Assembly (NCBI GenBank): GCA_012729115.1
Contig: JAAYDR010000007.1
Location: forward strand, 1 to 47,651
Reading direction: 5' to 3'
Source of the DNA: Clostridiales bacterium
GTDB taxonomy: Bacteria; Bacillota; Clostridia; Christensenellales; Aristaeellaceae
DNA length: 47,651 bases
Part shown: piece after piece, positions 1 through 8,158 of the stretch
Layout: the number at the start of each line of letters is the position of its first letter
Position numbering within the stretch: position 1 is the stretch's first letter
Program-made: the position numbers and the translations under genes
The notes under the pieces: model-generated
Database searches by the model: none
What the model saw: the letters and a program-made list of their open reading frames with translations, nothing else
What the model was told of the DNA's origin: nothing

Positions 1-78
1 AAGATAGAGGATAACCCCAAAGCGCCTGTATACATCCTTACAGTGCATGGAATCGGATACAAGTTCAAGGGGGAATAG
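1..78 (+). CDS. Response regulator, C-terminal end only (OmpR/PhoB type)
   Basis: The first 25 codons read in frame into a TAG at 76-78 and give the end of a winged-helix DNA-binding domain. The residues VYILTVHGIGYKFKG match the terminal 'xxxVxGxGYxF' beta-hairpin of OmpR/PhoB-family regulators. The rest of the gene lies outside the window. It ends two bases before the sensor kinase start, so the two are almost certainly one two-component operon. The target genes cannot be told from this fragment. Confidence 0.85.
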   Translation, partial: KIEDNPKAPVYILTVHGIGYKFKGE

Positions 79-80
79 AA

Positions 81-1466
81 ATGCTAAGGAGCATAAGGGC
101 TCAACTGTCCCTCTCCATAATGTTGATTTTGCTGCTCACCGTGGCACTGATCAGTGTGTTATCCAATTGGATCATCAACAACGAATTTGAGGACTACATC
201 ACCCGGCAGGAACACCAGCGGAGTGAAAGCATCGTTACCGATCTTGGGAACCGGTACGACAGCCTGAAGGGAGGTTGGGATCACAACCTGCTGCACACTA
301 TTGGCATGTATTCTCTCTACGATGGGTATCTCCTAAAAATCTATAGCATAGACGGTACCCTCCTATGGGATGCAGAAAATCACGACATGTCCCTGTGCGG
401 GCAGATCATGGGCGAAATCTCGACACGGATGTCCCAAGCGAAAAAGCATGGGGATTTTGTCACGAACACTTATGACATAATCCGGAGCGGGACCAAATTA
501 GGTTCGGTTTCCATCCGTTATTACGGCCCCTTCTTCTTTACAGAAAATGACTATCTGTTCATTAATACACTGAATACGGTCCTGTTGGCGGTGGCTTTGC
601 TTTCCACCGGGGTAGCGGTCATTGCGGGCGGATTGTTGGCGAGGCGGATCACTCAGCCTGTGGTAAAAACTGCCTATATTGCCACGCAAATTGCCCAGGG
701 GAATTACAACCTCCGGTTTGATAGTACGCCCAACGCCAAGGAACTGGAGGAAATGGGGCGTGCTATGAATCATCTGACTCAAGCTCTTTCCGATCAGGAG
801 AGCCTGCGGAAACGTCTCACATCTGATGTAGCTCACGAACTTCGCACACCTCTCTCCGCTGTTGGGTCCTATCTGGAGGCCATGACCGAAGGCCTATGGG
901 AAGCGACTCCAGAGCGGTTGCAAAGCTGTCATGAGGAAATCAAGCGGCTGGGCGTGTTGGTAGCGGATCTGGAGCGTCTGGCGAAAATTGAGGACGGCAA
1001 TCTTCAACTGAATATGGCAAATACGGATCTATTTGAGATTGTACAAACAGCGGTTCATAATCTTGAACCAAAGGCCATGAAAAAGGAGTTGTCTTTATTC
1101 ATTGAAGGAGACCCTGTAATCGTGGAGGCAGACCGGGAACGGATGATCCAGGTGGTCATGAATCTGCTGTCCAACGCCATTTTGTATACACAAATGCATG
1201 GACATATTCGTATGAAGGTTTGGAAAGACCACCAAGCCGGTTTGATTCGTGTGGAGGATGACGGCATTGGTATTGCAGAAGATGAACTTCCCTTCATTTT
1301 TGAGCGATTCTACCGGACCGACAAATCCCGGAATCGGAAAACGGGAGGGACGGGTATTGGGCTTACCATCGCCAAGTCCATTGTGGAAGCCCATGGAGGA
1401 AAGATTGAAGTAACCAGCGCAGTGGGTATGGGAAGTTGCTTTACAGTGACCCTGCCGGAGAAATAG
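81..1466 (+). CDS. Membrane sensor histidine kinase (HAMP-HisKA-HATPase)
   Basis: Sensor kinase of 461 residues, partner of the regulator that ends at 78. A first membrane segment lies at about 8-32, an extracytoplasmic domain at about 33-163, and a second membrane segment at about 164-188. A HAMP linker follows, then a HisKA dimerisation helix with the phospho-acceptor His252 in DVAHELRTPL. The ATPase domain has an N box around Asn365 (NLLSNA), a G1 box DDGIGI (393-398) and a G2 box GGTGIGL (422-428). All catalytic boxes look intact, so it should be active. The ATG at 81 is preceded by AAGGGGGAA inside the end of the regulator gene, which suggests translational coupling. The family resembles BaeS-like kinases that often sense envelope stress or antimicrobial compounds, but the signal is not deducible here. 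Confidence 0.9.
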   Translation: MLRSIRAQLSLSIMLILLLTVALISVLSNWIINNEFEDYITRQEHQRSESIVTDLGNRYDSLKGGWDHNLLHTIGMYSLYDGYLLKIYSIDGTLLWDAENHDMSLCGQIMGEISTRMSQAKKHGDFVTNTYDIIRSGTKLGSVSIRYYGPFFFTENDYLFINTLNTVLLAVALLSTGVAVIAGGLLARRITQPVVKTAYIATQIAQGNYNLRFDSTPNAKELEEMGRAMNHLTQALSDQESLRKRLTSDVAHELRTPLSAVGSYLEAMTEGLWEATPERLQSCHEEIKRLGVLVADLERLAKIEDGNLQLNMANTDLFEIVQTAVHNLEPKAMKKELSLFIEGDPVIVEADRERMIQVVMNLLSNAILYTQMHGHIRMKVWKDHQAGLIRVEDDGIGIAEDELPFIFERFYRTDKSRNRKTGGTGIGLTIAKSIVEAHGGKIEVTSAVGMGSCFTVTLPEK

Positions 1467-1629
1467 CCCACAGATCCCTGTCTCATCCAGTTTATCCAAT
1501 TCAGTACCCCAATAGCTCAAATTTCACTGGACAGGTACAGGAAATACTCTTTTATGGTAGGAGTCACAAACCGAACCATTATCAAATCATTGATGAGTCA
1601 GGATCATTATATCTCTTAAAATTTAAGAT

Positions 1630-1639
1630 TCGTTAACGA
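1630..1639. promoter_or_regulatory. Palindrome TCGTTAACGA, possible LacI-family operator
   Basis: A perfect 10-base palindrome TCGTTAACGA that shares its core with the 12-base palindrome upstream of the hexuronate regulator (2053-2064). It lies just past the 3' end of the small minus-strand ORF and about 420 bases from the other copy. The spacing would allow a DNA loop between two operator sites, but this is inference. Confidence 0.3.
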
Positions 1640-1645
1640 TAACGG

Positions 1646-1855
1646 TTATTTTTCCTCCGAGACTTGCAATGGATAAAACTGGTTCAGTGATAAGCCGTCC
1701 GATACCTCTCGGCATCGAGGGCTTTTCCATCCTACGATGTCCTTCACTTTCTGGGAGTCCACATTGCTATTGTCAACCACCATAACACCGGTATAATGAC
1801 TGTTGACAGAAAAGGATACATTACCAATGCCTTTCCGTAGAGAAAGAATTTGCAT
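1646..1855 (-). CDS. Hypothetical small protein (69 residues), doubtful
   Basis: An unrecognised ORF whose only real support is its start. The minus strand reads AAAGGAGGGAAAATG, a strong ribosome binding site at a short but workable distance. The protein has no membrane segment, no cysteine motif and no domain that I recognise. It could be a short host gene, a remnant of a larger gene, or a chance ORF behind an SD-like run. A second very strong SD-like stretch (GGGGGGAGGTGAT, minus strand near 1900-1912) sits upstream without a convincing start codon behind it, which fits a degraded region. Confidence 0.3.
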   Translation of the reverse strand: MQILSLRKGIGNVSFSVNSHYTGVMVVDNSNVDSQKVKDIVGWKSPRCREVSDGLSLNQFYPLQVSEEK

Positions 1856-2013
1856 TTTCCCTCCTTTCGAGAAATTTTTTCTGATATCCTTATCACCTCC
1901 CCCCAGGATTGCTTCGTGTGTTTCCGTGCATTTTACGATCCGATTGGTATAATTAGAGGGCTTCGGTAATTTTTAAATATGGCTAAACAGTACTTAATTA
2001 CAAATTCTTTTTA

Positions 2014-2042
2014 TTTGCATCAAATTTGTACCTTAATATTCT
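2014..2042 (+). promoter_or_regulatory. Candidate sigma-A promoter of the hexuronate operon
   Basis: TTTGCA (2014-2019), a 17-base spacer, then TATTCT (2037-2042). The palindromic operator at 2053-2064 would fall just downstream of the start point, a normal position for repression by a LacI-type protein. A second possible -10, TATAGT, lies further down near 2101 without a clear -35. Confidence 0.45.
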
Positions 2043-2052
2043 ATTGTTAGAT

Positions 2053-2064
2053 TTCGTTAACGAA
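2053..2064. promoter_or_regulatory. Palindromic operator TTCGTTAACGAA
   Basis: A perfect 12-base palindrome with the CG-containing core and even symmetry typical of LacI-family operators. It lies between the candidate promoter and the gene for a LacI-family regulator, so autoregulation of the whole hexuronate operon is the simplest reading. The core recurs at 1630-1639. Confidence 0.5.
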
Positions 2065-2156
2065 CACGAAAATATGCTGTACTTCTCAGCATTCTTCTGG
2101 TATAGTAGCATCAGATGCAATGAACATGAGGATGTTGAACTTGTCAGGAGTATGAT

Positions 2157-3230
2157 ATGACGATGCGCGTTACCCTGAAGATGATTGCTGAGAAGGCGCA
2201 AACCTCCATCGGCACGGTGGACCGGGCGCTGAACAATCGGGAGGGTGTCAGTGAGGCAAGCAAGGCACGGGTACTCCAGGTGGCGGAGGAATTGGGCTAC
2301 AGGCCCAATAAATTAGCAAGCGCTCTGGGCCGCAAAAGAACCATCCGCATTGGAGCAGCATACCCTTATGAACCCTTTGATTTCTTTAATGATATCGACA
2401 GGGGCATTAGCAAGGCAATGGAGGAACTGCAATACTACGGTGTGACGGTGGAAAAGATCCGCTATAAGACCCAGGATCCCGAAATCACGCGCGCGCGTCT
2501 GGCCCAGGTAAATCCAACGGACTTTGACGGTCTGGCCATCACCTCTGCCGGTGCAATGAATGTAACCGAGATTGACCGCTTTGTAGCCTCCGGAACCCCG
2601 GTAGTCACCTTCAATACCGATGCATCGGATAGCCGTCGGCTTTTTTACGTAGGAAACAACTCCAGACAGTCCGGATTGATGGGCGGAGAACTGCTTACCA
2701 CATTTCTTCACGGTCAAGGCAATGTCACTATCCTGGGCAATTTTAGCCTGGCAACGCCATTCATTGAACGTTATGGCGGATTTTGTGAGTTCGTTCAGTT
2801 GGAGGCTCCCGACATCCATATTTATCCCTGCTCCGAGTGCCGTAGTGTCCCAGAGTTGGCCGCAAAATGTTTGATGGACCTCCTGGAGAAAGTGCCTGAC
2901 ATCAACGGTGTTTTCTGTACCGGCTATTCGAGTACAGCGGGTGCCATTGAGGCCATCAAGACCCTGGGACGTCGGGATATCAGGGTGGTGGGATATGACC
3001 TGACAGAGCGCACCGCAGCAGCCCTGCGAGAAGGCTGGTGTTCTGCTCTGCTCTACCAGAATCCCTACCACCAGGGACTCCAGGCCGCGCGATTGCTGGT
3101 ACGGCACATCCTGGAGGGATGGACTCCACCCATGCCCAGGTTGCATGTTGATACACATATCATTCTGAGAACGAACTTGGAAAGTTACATGGAGCCGCAT
3201 TATGAATGGCTACAGTCCAATTTAGAATAA
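2157..3230 (+). CDS. LacI-family transcriptional regulator of the hexuronate operon
   Basis: DNA-binding regulator of 357 residues. The N terminus has the LacI helix-turn-helix and hinge (about residues 5-60: TLKMIAEKAQTSIGTVDRAL, then LGYRPNKLASALG). The rest is a periplasmic-binding-protein-like sugar-sensing domain. The start at 2157 follows CAGGAG by six bases. The gene is the first of an operon with uxaC, uxaB and uxaA, and the last base of its stop is only 24 bases before uxaC. It therefore most likely represses hexuronate catabolism and is released by a uronate or pathway intermediate. Members of this subgroup resemble ribose/allose-type regulators, so the effector is inferred from context only. 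Confidence 0.88.
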   Translation: MTMRVTLKMIAEKAQTSIGTVDRALNNREGVSEASKARVLQVAEELGYRPNKLASALGRKRTIRIGAAYPYEPFDFFNDIDRGISKAMEELQYYGVTVEKIRYKTQDPEITRARLAQVNPTDFDGLAITSAGAMNVTEIDRFVASGTPVVTFNTDASDSRRLFYVGNNSRQSGLMGGELLTTFLHGQGNVTILGNFSLATPFIERYGGFCEFVQLEAPDIHIYPCSECRSVPELAAKCLMDLLEKVPDINGVFCTGYSSTAGAIEAIKTLGRRDIRVVGYDLTERTAAALREGWCSALLYQNPYHQGLQAARLLVRHILEGWTPPMPRLHVDTHIILRTNLESYMEPHYEWLQSNLE

Positions 3231-3254
3231 CAAGAAAGGCTGGCTTCACAACGT

Positions 3255-4649
3255 ATGAATGCATTCATGAACGAGGATTTTCTTTTACAATCAAACACGG
3301 CCCGAATTCTCTACCACGACTATGCGGAGAAGATGCCCATTATCGACTACCATTGCCATGTGCCTCCCCAGGAAATATACGAGGATCGGGTTTATGATAA
3401 CATCGCCCAGCTTTGGCTGGGAGGCAACTTCTACGGCGATCACTACAAATGGCGGCTTATGCGGGCCTGTGGTGAGCCAGAGCGATTGATTACCGGGTCT
3501 GCAGCCGATTATGAGAAATTCCTTGCCTTTGCCAGATGCTTGCCCAAAGTGCCTGGCAATCCGGTATATCACTGGGCTCATCTTGAATTAAAGCGATTTT
3601 TCGACTGTCATGAACCCCTCAACGAAGATACCGCCCCAGACATCTGGCCTCTTTGCAATGAAAAACTGCGCTCCGGATTGTCCGTTCGGGAGATACTCCG
3701 ACGTTCCAATGTGATGGGTCTTGCTACCACCGATGACCCCATCGATACCTTGGAATGGCACGAAAAGCTAGCCGCTGACCCCACCTTTTCAGTGACTGTG
3801 AAGCCTGCATGGCGGCCTGATAAGTTGCTAAACATTCATAAGCCGGGCTTTGCGGAGTATATCGCCAAGCTGGGCGATGTGAAGAATATGGATTCCCTAT
3901 GTTCCGCCATTCGTACCCGAATGGATTACTTTGATGCCCACGGTTGCACCGCCTCTGATCATGGCATCGAGTTTATTGAACCAGTGAGCGCCACCCAAGA
4001 GGAACTGGATGATATCCTGGCAAAGGGGCTGAAGGGTGAGGTTGTCACCCATCGGGAGGCCGCCGCATTCCAGTACGCCTTAATGCTCTTCTTGGGCGAA
4101 GAGTATGGTAAGCGGGGCTGGGTGCTGGAAATTCACTTTGGAGCAATCCGCAACGTGAACACCACTCAATTTGAGGTGATGGGCCCGGATACCGGATATG
4201 ATGCCATTGCTCCTGTCATCTCCGTGTCCGGCCTGCCCACCTTGCTGGATGAACTACATACCAGAGGATGGCTGCCCAAGACCGTTCTGTTCTCCCTCTC
4301 CCCAAACGACGATGCCATGCTTTCCACCATCGCAGGAGGCTTCCAATCCGAAGGAATTCGGGGCAAGGTACAGCAAGGTTCAGCCTGGTGGTTCAATGAT
4401 ACCAAACAAGGTATGATCGAACAGATGACCACCATGGCCTCCCTGGCCCCCCTGGATAATTTCCTGGGTATGGTTACCGATTCCCGCAGCTTTTTGGCTT
4501 ATCCCCGGCACGAATATTTCCGCCGTATTCTCTGCGACCTGCTGGGCCGTTGGGTGGAAAAGGGAGAGTTCCCCGCTGACACGATGCGATTGGGTAAACT
4601 GGTCCAGAACGTTTCCTACAACAATGCCAAAGAGTTCTTCGGATATTGA
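3255..4649 (+). CDS. uxaC: Glucuronate/galacturonate isomerase
   Basis: Uronate isomerase of 464 residues (amidohydrolase superfamily, usual length about 470). It interconverts D-glucuronate with D-fructuronate and D-galacturonate with D-tagaturonate in the cytoplasm. The N terminus MNAFMNEDFLL followed by MPIIDYHCHV is the family signature, with metal-ligand candidates His33 and His35. The sequence is full length with no break. The start is weakly supported by AAGAAAGG some 14 bases upstream, but the FMxExFLL motif needs this start. It is followed at 20 bases by uxaB. Confidence 0.95.
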   Translation: MNAFMNEDFLLQSNTARILYHDYAEKMPIIDYHCHVPPQEIYEDRVYDNIAQLWLGGNFYGDHYKWRLMRACGEPERLITGSAADYEKFLAFARCLPKVPGNPVYHWAHLELKRFFDCHEPLNEDTAPDIWPLCNEKLRSGLSVREILRRSNVMGLATTDDPIDTLEWHEKLAADPTFSVTVKPAWRPDKLLNIHKPGFAEYIAKLGDVKNMDSLCSAIRTRMDYFDAHGCTASDHGIEFIEPVSATQEELDDILAKGLKGEVVTHREAAAFQYALMLFLGEEYGKRGWVLEIHFGAIRNVNTTQFEVMGPDTGYDAIAPVISVSGLPTLLDELHTRGWLPKTVLFSLSPNDDAMLSTIAGGFQSEGIRGKVQQGSAWWFNDTKQGMIEQMTTMASLAPLDNFLGMVTDSRSFLAYPRHEYFRRILCDLLGRWVEKGEFPADTMRLGKLVQNVSYNNAKEFFGY

Positions 4650-4668
4650 TTCCTAGGGAGGCTTAAGC

Positions 4669-6105
4669 ATGGAGCAATTGTCGTATCAAACCTTGAAAGC
4701 CTTGGGAAGCAAGGACTATCTTCTGGAAAGCGCGCCAGAAAAAGTGCTCCAGTTTGGAGAGGGCAACTTCCTAAGAGCCTTTGTGGACTATTTCATCGAT
4801 GTAGCAAACGAAACCTCAGGATTCCATGGCAAAGTGGTGGCGGTACAGCCAATACCCGCCCCAGCATTGAAAGAGAAGTTTGAAGCGCAAAACGGCCTAT
4901 ACACTCTCTATCTGAGAGGCATCCAGGACGGTCGGCAGATGGAGAAACGCCGCGTGGTCTCCTGTATATCCCGCTGTATTTCCGCCGTGGAGGAGTTTCA
5001 AGCAGTGCTTGCCTGCGCTCACAATCCGGAGCTCAAGTATATTGTAAGCAACACCACCGAGGCAGGCATTGTTTACAGGGAAAGTGACCGGATGGATGAC
5101 CCGGCCACCGCCTCCTTCCCCGGGAAACTGACCTTGCTACTGCTGGAGCGTTACCGCTGCCTGCCGGACATCGGTTTTGTGCTTTTTCCCTGTGAGCTTA
5201 TTGAGGAAAACGGCAAGAACCTTCTTGCCTGTGTACGGAAGTATATCACATTGTGGGAACTGTCTGGGGACTTTGCTGCCTGGGTGGAGGAGAAAAACGA
5301 GTTCTGCTCTACGCTGGTGGACCGGATCGTACCGGGTTATCCCAAAGATGCCGATGCACTTAATAATGCCAATGGCTATGAAGATGGCCTGCTGGTCTGC
5401 GGAGAGCCCTTTGGCTTTTGGGCGATCGAAGGCCCCGGCCGCCTGAATGATGAACTGCCTTTTGCCAAGGCCGGTCTTCCTGTATTGGTTACAGAGGATT
5501 GTACGGGCTATAAGCAGCGCAAGGTGCGCATTCTTAACGGTGCTCATACATCGACGGTCTGCGCGGGGCTGCTTTGTGGCCTTCAAACAGTAGGCGAGAT
5601 GATGGCCGATCCTCTGCTGCGCGCCTTTCTGGAGAGAGAGGTTGCTACTGAAATTATTCCTACGCTGGATCTGCCCCACTCTGAGCTGGACGACTTTGCT
5701 GCCTCGGTGATCGAGCGGTTCCAAAATCCCTTTATCCGACACGAACTGATTACCATCACCCTCAATTCGACCTCCAAATGGCGTGCCCGTGTTCTGCCCA
5801 GCGTCACGGAATACGTAAAGCGCATAGGCGCATTGCCCAAGCTCCTTACCTTCAGCTTTGCCGCTTATGCGGATTTCTTCCGCCGCGGGACATTCGACTG
5901 CAAGGATGACCGGGAGGTGCTGGCCTTCTTCGCTGCCCACCGGACCGATTCCGCTGAAATGCTGATGGCTGCCCTGTGTGCTCAGGAGCAGTTTTGGGGA
6001 CAGAACCTGGCGGACATCCCGGACTTCCTCCCCACCGTCACCGATGCCATCCAGACCATCCAGAATAAAGGCATGCGGGCTGCACTGGAGGCAATACTTT
6101 CATGA
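4669..6105 (+). CDS. uxaB: Tagaturonate reductase (altronate oxidoreductase)
   Basis: NAD-dependent polyol dehydrogenase of 478 residues in the mannitol dehydrogenase family. It reduces tagaturonate to altronate. The Rossmann-type start QFGEGNFLRAF lies at residues 28-38. The family motif SNTTEAGI follows, and the catalytic region KVRILNGAH is at 285-293, with Lys285 the expected catalytic lysine. AGGGAGG precedes the ATG. The stop codon overlaps the start of uxaA by four bases (ATGA), so the two are translationally coupled. The placement with uxaA rather than uxuB supports altronate rather than mannonate specificity. Confidence 0.92.
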   Translation: MEQLSYQTLKALGSKDYLLESAPEKVLQFGEGNFLRAFVDYFIDVANETSGFHGKVVAVQPIPAPALKEKFEAQNGLYTLYLRGIQDGRQMEKRRVVSCISRCISAVEEFQAVLACAHNPELKYIVSNTTEAGIVYRESDRMDDPATASFPGKLTLLLLERYRCLPDIGFVLFPCELIEENGKNLLACVRKYITLWELSGDFAAWVEEKNEFCSTLVDRIVPGYPKDADALNNANGYEDGLLVCGEPFGFWAIEGPGRLNDELPFAKAGLPVLVTEDCTGYKQRKVRILNGAHTSTVCAGLLCGLQTVGEMMADPLLRAFLEREVATEIIPTLDLPHSELDDFAASVIERFQNPFIRHELITITLNSTSKWRARVLPSVTEYVKRIGALPKLLTFSFAAYADFFRRGTFDCKDDREVLAFFAAHRTDSAEMLMAALCAQEQFWGQNLADIPDFLPTVTDAIQTIQNKGMRAALEAILS

Positions 6106-7577
6106 CGAAAGCCATCCAAGTCCATCCCATCGACAATGTAGCTGTAGCTCTCGCGCCTCTGGCTTGCGGAGACAAAGCATTGGGTGTGACTCTTTTAGAG
6201 CCCATCCCTGCGGGACACAAGTTTGCCCTGATACCCATTGCCCAGGGGACACAGGTCATGAAATATGGCCTGCCCATCGGAACCGCTAGTCACAGCATCG
6301 TACCGGGCGCATGGGTTCACTCCCACAATGTCCAGACCGGACTGGATGAGGATGCTCACCATACATACTCTCCTACCCGAACAGAACTGCCCTCCGTACC
6401 CCTTCGCTCTTTCCAAGGTTTCCTACGGGAGGATGGTCGTGCCGGAATCCGTAATGAGCTATGGATCATCCCCACAGTGGGCTGCGTCAATGACGTTTGC
6501 AAAGCCCTTGAGCTGGAGAACGCTTCCCTGTCTGTCCAGTACGGGCTAGACGGCCTGTTTCATTTTCCGCATCCCTATGGTTGCAGCCAGATGGGAGACG
6601 ACCATGAACAAACCCGCCATCTACTGGCAGCCCTATGCCGCCATCCCAACGCAGGAGGTGTGCTGGTTGTGGGCCTTGGTTGTGAAAATAACCGGATGGA
6701 GGAGTTCCGCACCCTCTTTGAGCCGGAGTATCAGGGCAAGTTGCGCTTTATGGTCTGCCAACAGGAGGAGGATGAACTGACTACCGGTTCATCGTTGTTA
6801 CGAGAGCTGGCTGAATACGCCTCCCGCTTCCAACGCCAGCCCCTGCCGGCCTCCAAACTAGTGGTGGGAATGAAGTGCGGCGGCAGCGATGGTCTGTCCG
6901 GCATCACCGCCAACCCCACGGTGGGTGCTTTCTCCGACAAACTCATCTCCATGGGCGGCTCTGCCCTCCTTACGGAGGTACCGGAGATGTTTGGAGCGGA
7001 AAGCCTTTTGTTTAACCGCTGTACGGATGAGACTATCTTCCATAAGGCCGTACAGATGGTGGAGGACTTCAAACGGTATTTTATCGACCACAATCAGGTG
7101 GTCTACGAAAACCCCTCACCAGGCAACAAGGAAGGCGGCATCACTACCCTGGAGGATAAGAGCATGGGATGCGTGCAGAAGGGCGGCACTGCTCCACTGG
7201 TAGATGTACTGAACTATGGGGAGCGTGTCAGTACTCGGGGGCTTAACTTGCTCTATGGCCCGGGCAATGACCTGGTTTCTGCAACAGCCCTCACCGCCAG
7301 CGGCGCACAGTTGATTCTCTTCACCACTGGACGTGGGACTCCCTTCGGTGCCCCCGCGCCAACCCTGAAAATATCCTCCAATACCCCTCTCTTTATGAAA
7401 AAGTCACATTGGCTGGATTTCAATGCGGGTTCCGTGGCGGAGGGAGAACCCCTGGATTCCGCGTCCGACCGGTTGTTGGATCTGGTGTTCCGCACCGCCA
7501 GCGGAGTATACCAAACCCGCGCTGAGGAGCATCATCATCGCGGACTGGCGATCTGGAAAGGCGGAGTAACGCTATAG
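6102..7577 (+). CDS. uxaA: Altronate dehydratase, full-length fused form
   Basis: Enzyme of 491 residues that dehydrates D-altronate to 2-keto-3-deoxygluconate. Residues 1 to about 100 form the SAF-type N-terminal domain (IPAGHKFALIPI, GLPIGTAS). The long C-terminal UxaA domain begins near FLREDGRAGIRNELWIIPTV and ends with NTPLFMKKSHWLDFNAG. It is a single chain here, not split into two subunits. It starts inside the last codons of uxaB. With uxaC and uxaB it completes the galacturonate branch to KDG. KDG kinase and aldolase are not in the window. Confidence 0.95.
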   Translation: MTKAIQVHPIDNVAVALAPLACGDKALGVTLLEPIPAGHKFALIPIAQGTQVMKYGLPIGTASHSIVPGAWVHSHNVQTGLDEDAHHTYSPTRTELPSVPLRSFQGFLREDGRAGIRNELWIIPTVGCVNDVCKALELENASLSVQYGLDGLFHFPHPYGCSQMGDDHEQTRHLLAALCRHPNAGGVLVVGLGCENNRMEEFRTLFEPEYQGKLRFMVCQQEEDELTTGSSLLRELAEYASRFQRQPLPASKLVVGMKCGGSDGLSGITANPTVGAFSDKLISMGGSALLTEVPEMFGAESLLFNRCTDETIFHKAVQMVEDFKRYFIDHNQVVYENPSPGNKEGGITTLEDKSMGCVQKGGTAPLVDVLNYGERVSTRGLNLLYGPGNDLVSATALTASGAQLILFTTGRGTPFGAPAPTLKISSNTPLFMKKSHWLDFNAGSVAEGEPLDSASDRLLDLVFRTASGVYQTRAEEHHHRGLAIWKGGVTL

Positions 7578-7618
7578 GTGCATCAGTCGCCTCCCTCAGC
7601 AATAATCCAATAAAAAGA

Positions 7619-8050
7619 ATGAGGATACATGGTATTGTCACAAGTGGTGAAAAGCTTCAGCGGTTGATGAGAGCCGTAGATAATCCCTTCAATGGGGTGA
7701 CGTTATGCACCGGCTCTCTCTCTTCCAACCCGCAAAACGATATCCCTGCCATCATCCGGTCTCTCTCGGGCCGCATCCCATTCGTCCATGTGCGCAACAC
7801 CAAGCATAATGGCCCAGGGGATTTTTTGGAAGCTGCCCATCTTGCCTCCGATGGGGATCTGGATATGTATGAAATCATGAAGGCTATCTATGGAACTTGT
7901 CCTGGTACGGTAATCCGTCCTGACCACGGCCGTATGGTGTGGGGCGAGGTGGCTATGCCTGGATACGGCCTCTAAGACCGGGCCATGGGTGCAAGCTACC
8001 TGTTGGGCCTCTGGGAAGCCCTCACCAAGGCAGCCAGAAATAGCTCATAA
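7619..8050 (+). pseudogene. uxuA: Mannonate dehydratase remnant (uxuA), truncated and with a stop codon
   Basis: The frame from 7619 encodes the C-terminal third of UxuA: SGEKLQRLMRAVDNPFNGVT, LCTGSL, FVHVRN, IRPDHGRMVWGE and PGYGL. A TAA at 7973-7975 then interrupts it. Downstream in the same frame (7976-8050) the family C terminus continues as DRAMGASYLLGLWEAL before the next stop. In intact proteins this region reads GYGLYDRA, so the TAA stands where a Tyr codon is expected. The first roughly 200 residues, including part of the active site, are missing, and only 41 bases separate the fragment from uxaA. The gene is therefore broken twice and should not give a working mannonate dehydratase. 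Confidence 0.85.
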
Positions 8051-8073
8051 AAATATCCACGATACCTACCATT

Positions 8074-8100
8074 ACCCCTGGCATCGTTCAGGGGGTTTTA
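8074..8100 (+). terminator. Rho-independent terminator after the hexuronate operon
   Basis: CCCCTG (8075-8080), an eight-base loop and CAGGGG (8089-8094) form a compact stem, followed by GTTTTA. It lies between the uxuA remnant and the convergent glycosidase gene. The U run is short, so strength is moderate. Confidence 0.55.
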
Positions 8101-8158
8101 GTATACCTGCATAATTATATAGCAGCATATACTTAACCATACTGTTCAGCATTCAATT

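Larger units (their letters stand above)
1856..2156. other. Intergenic stretch upstream of the hexuronate operon
   Basis: About 300 bases of AT-richer DNA with no convincing gene. It holds a candidate plus-strand promoter (2014-2042), the palindrome at 2053-2064 and the ribosome binding site CAGGAG (2145-2150) of the LacI regulator. Toward the minus strand it holds the SD-like runs of the small ORF at 1646-1855. No tRNA, hairpin terminator or riboswitch fold was recognised. Confidence 0.6.

Noticed and set aside
2313-3200. Long minus-strand ORF (295 residues) across the LacI gene
   Set aside because: Shadow of a clear regulator gene, with no recognisable domain.
5137-5940. Long minus-strand ORF (267 residues) across uxaB
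   Set aside because: It lies wholly inside the well-supported uxaB gene, has no SD and resembles no family.
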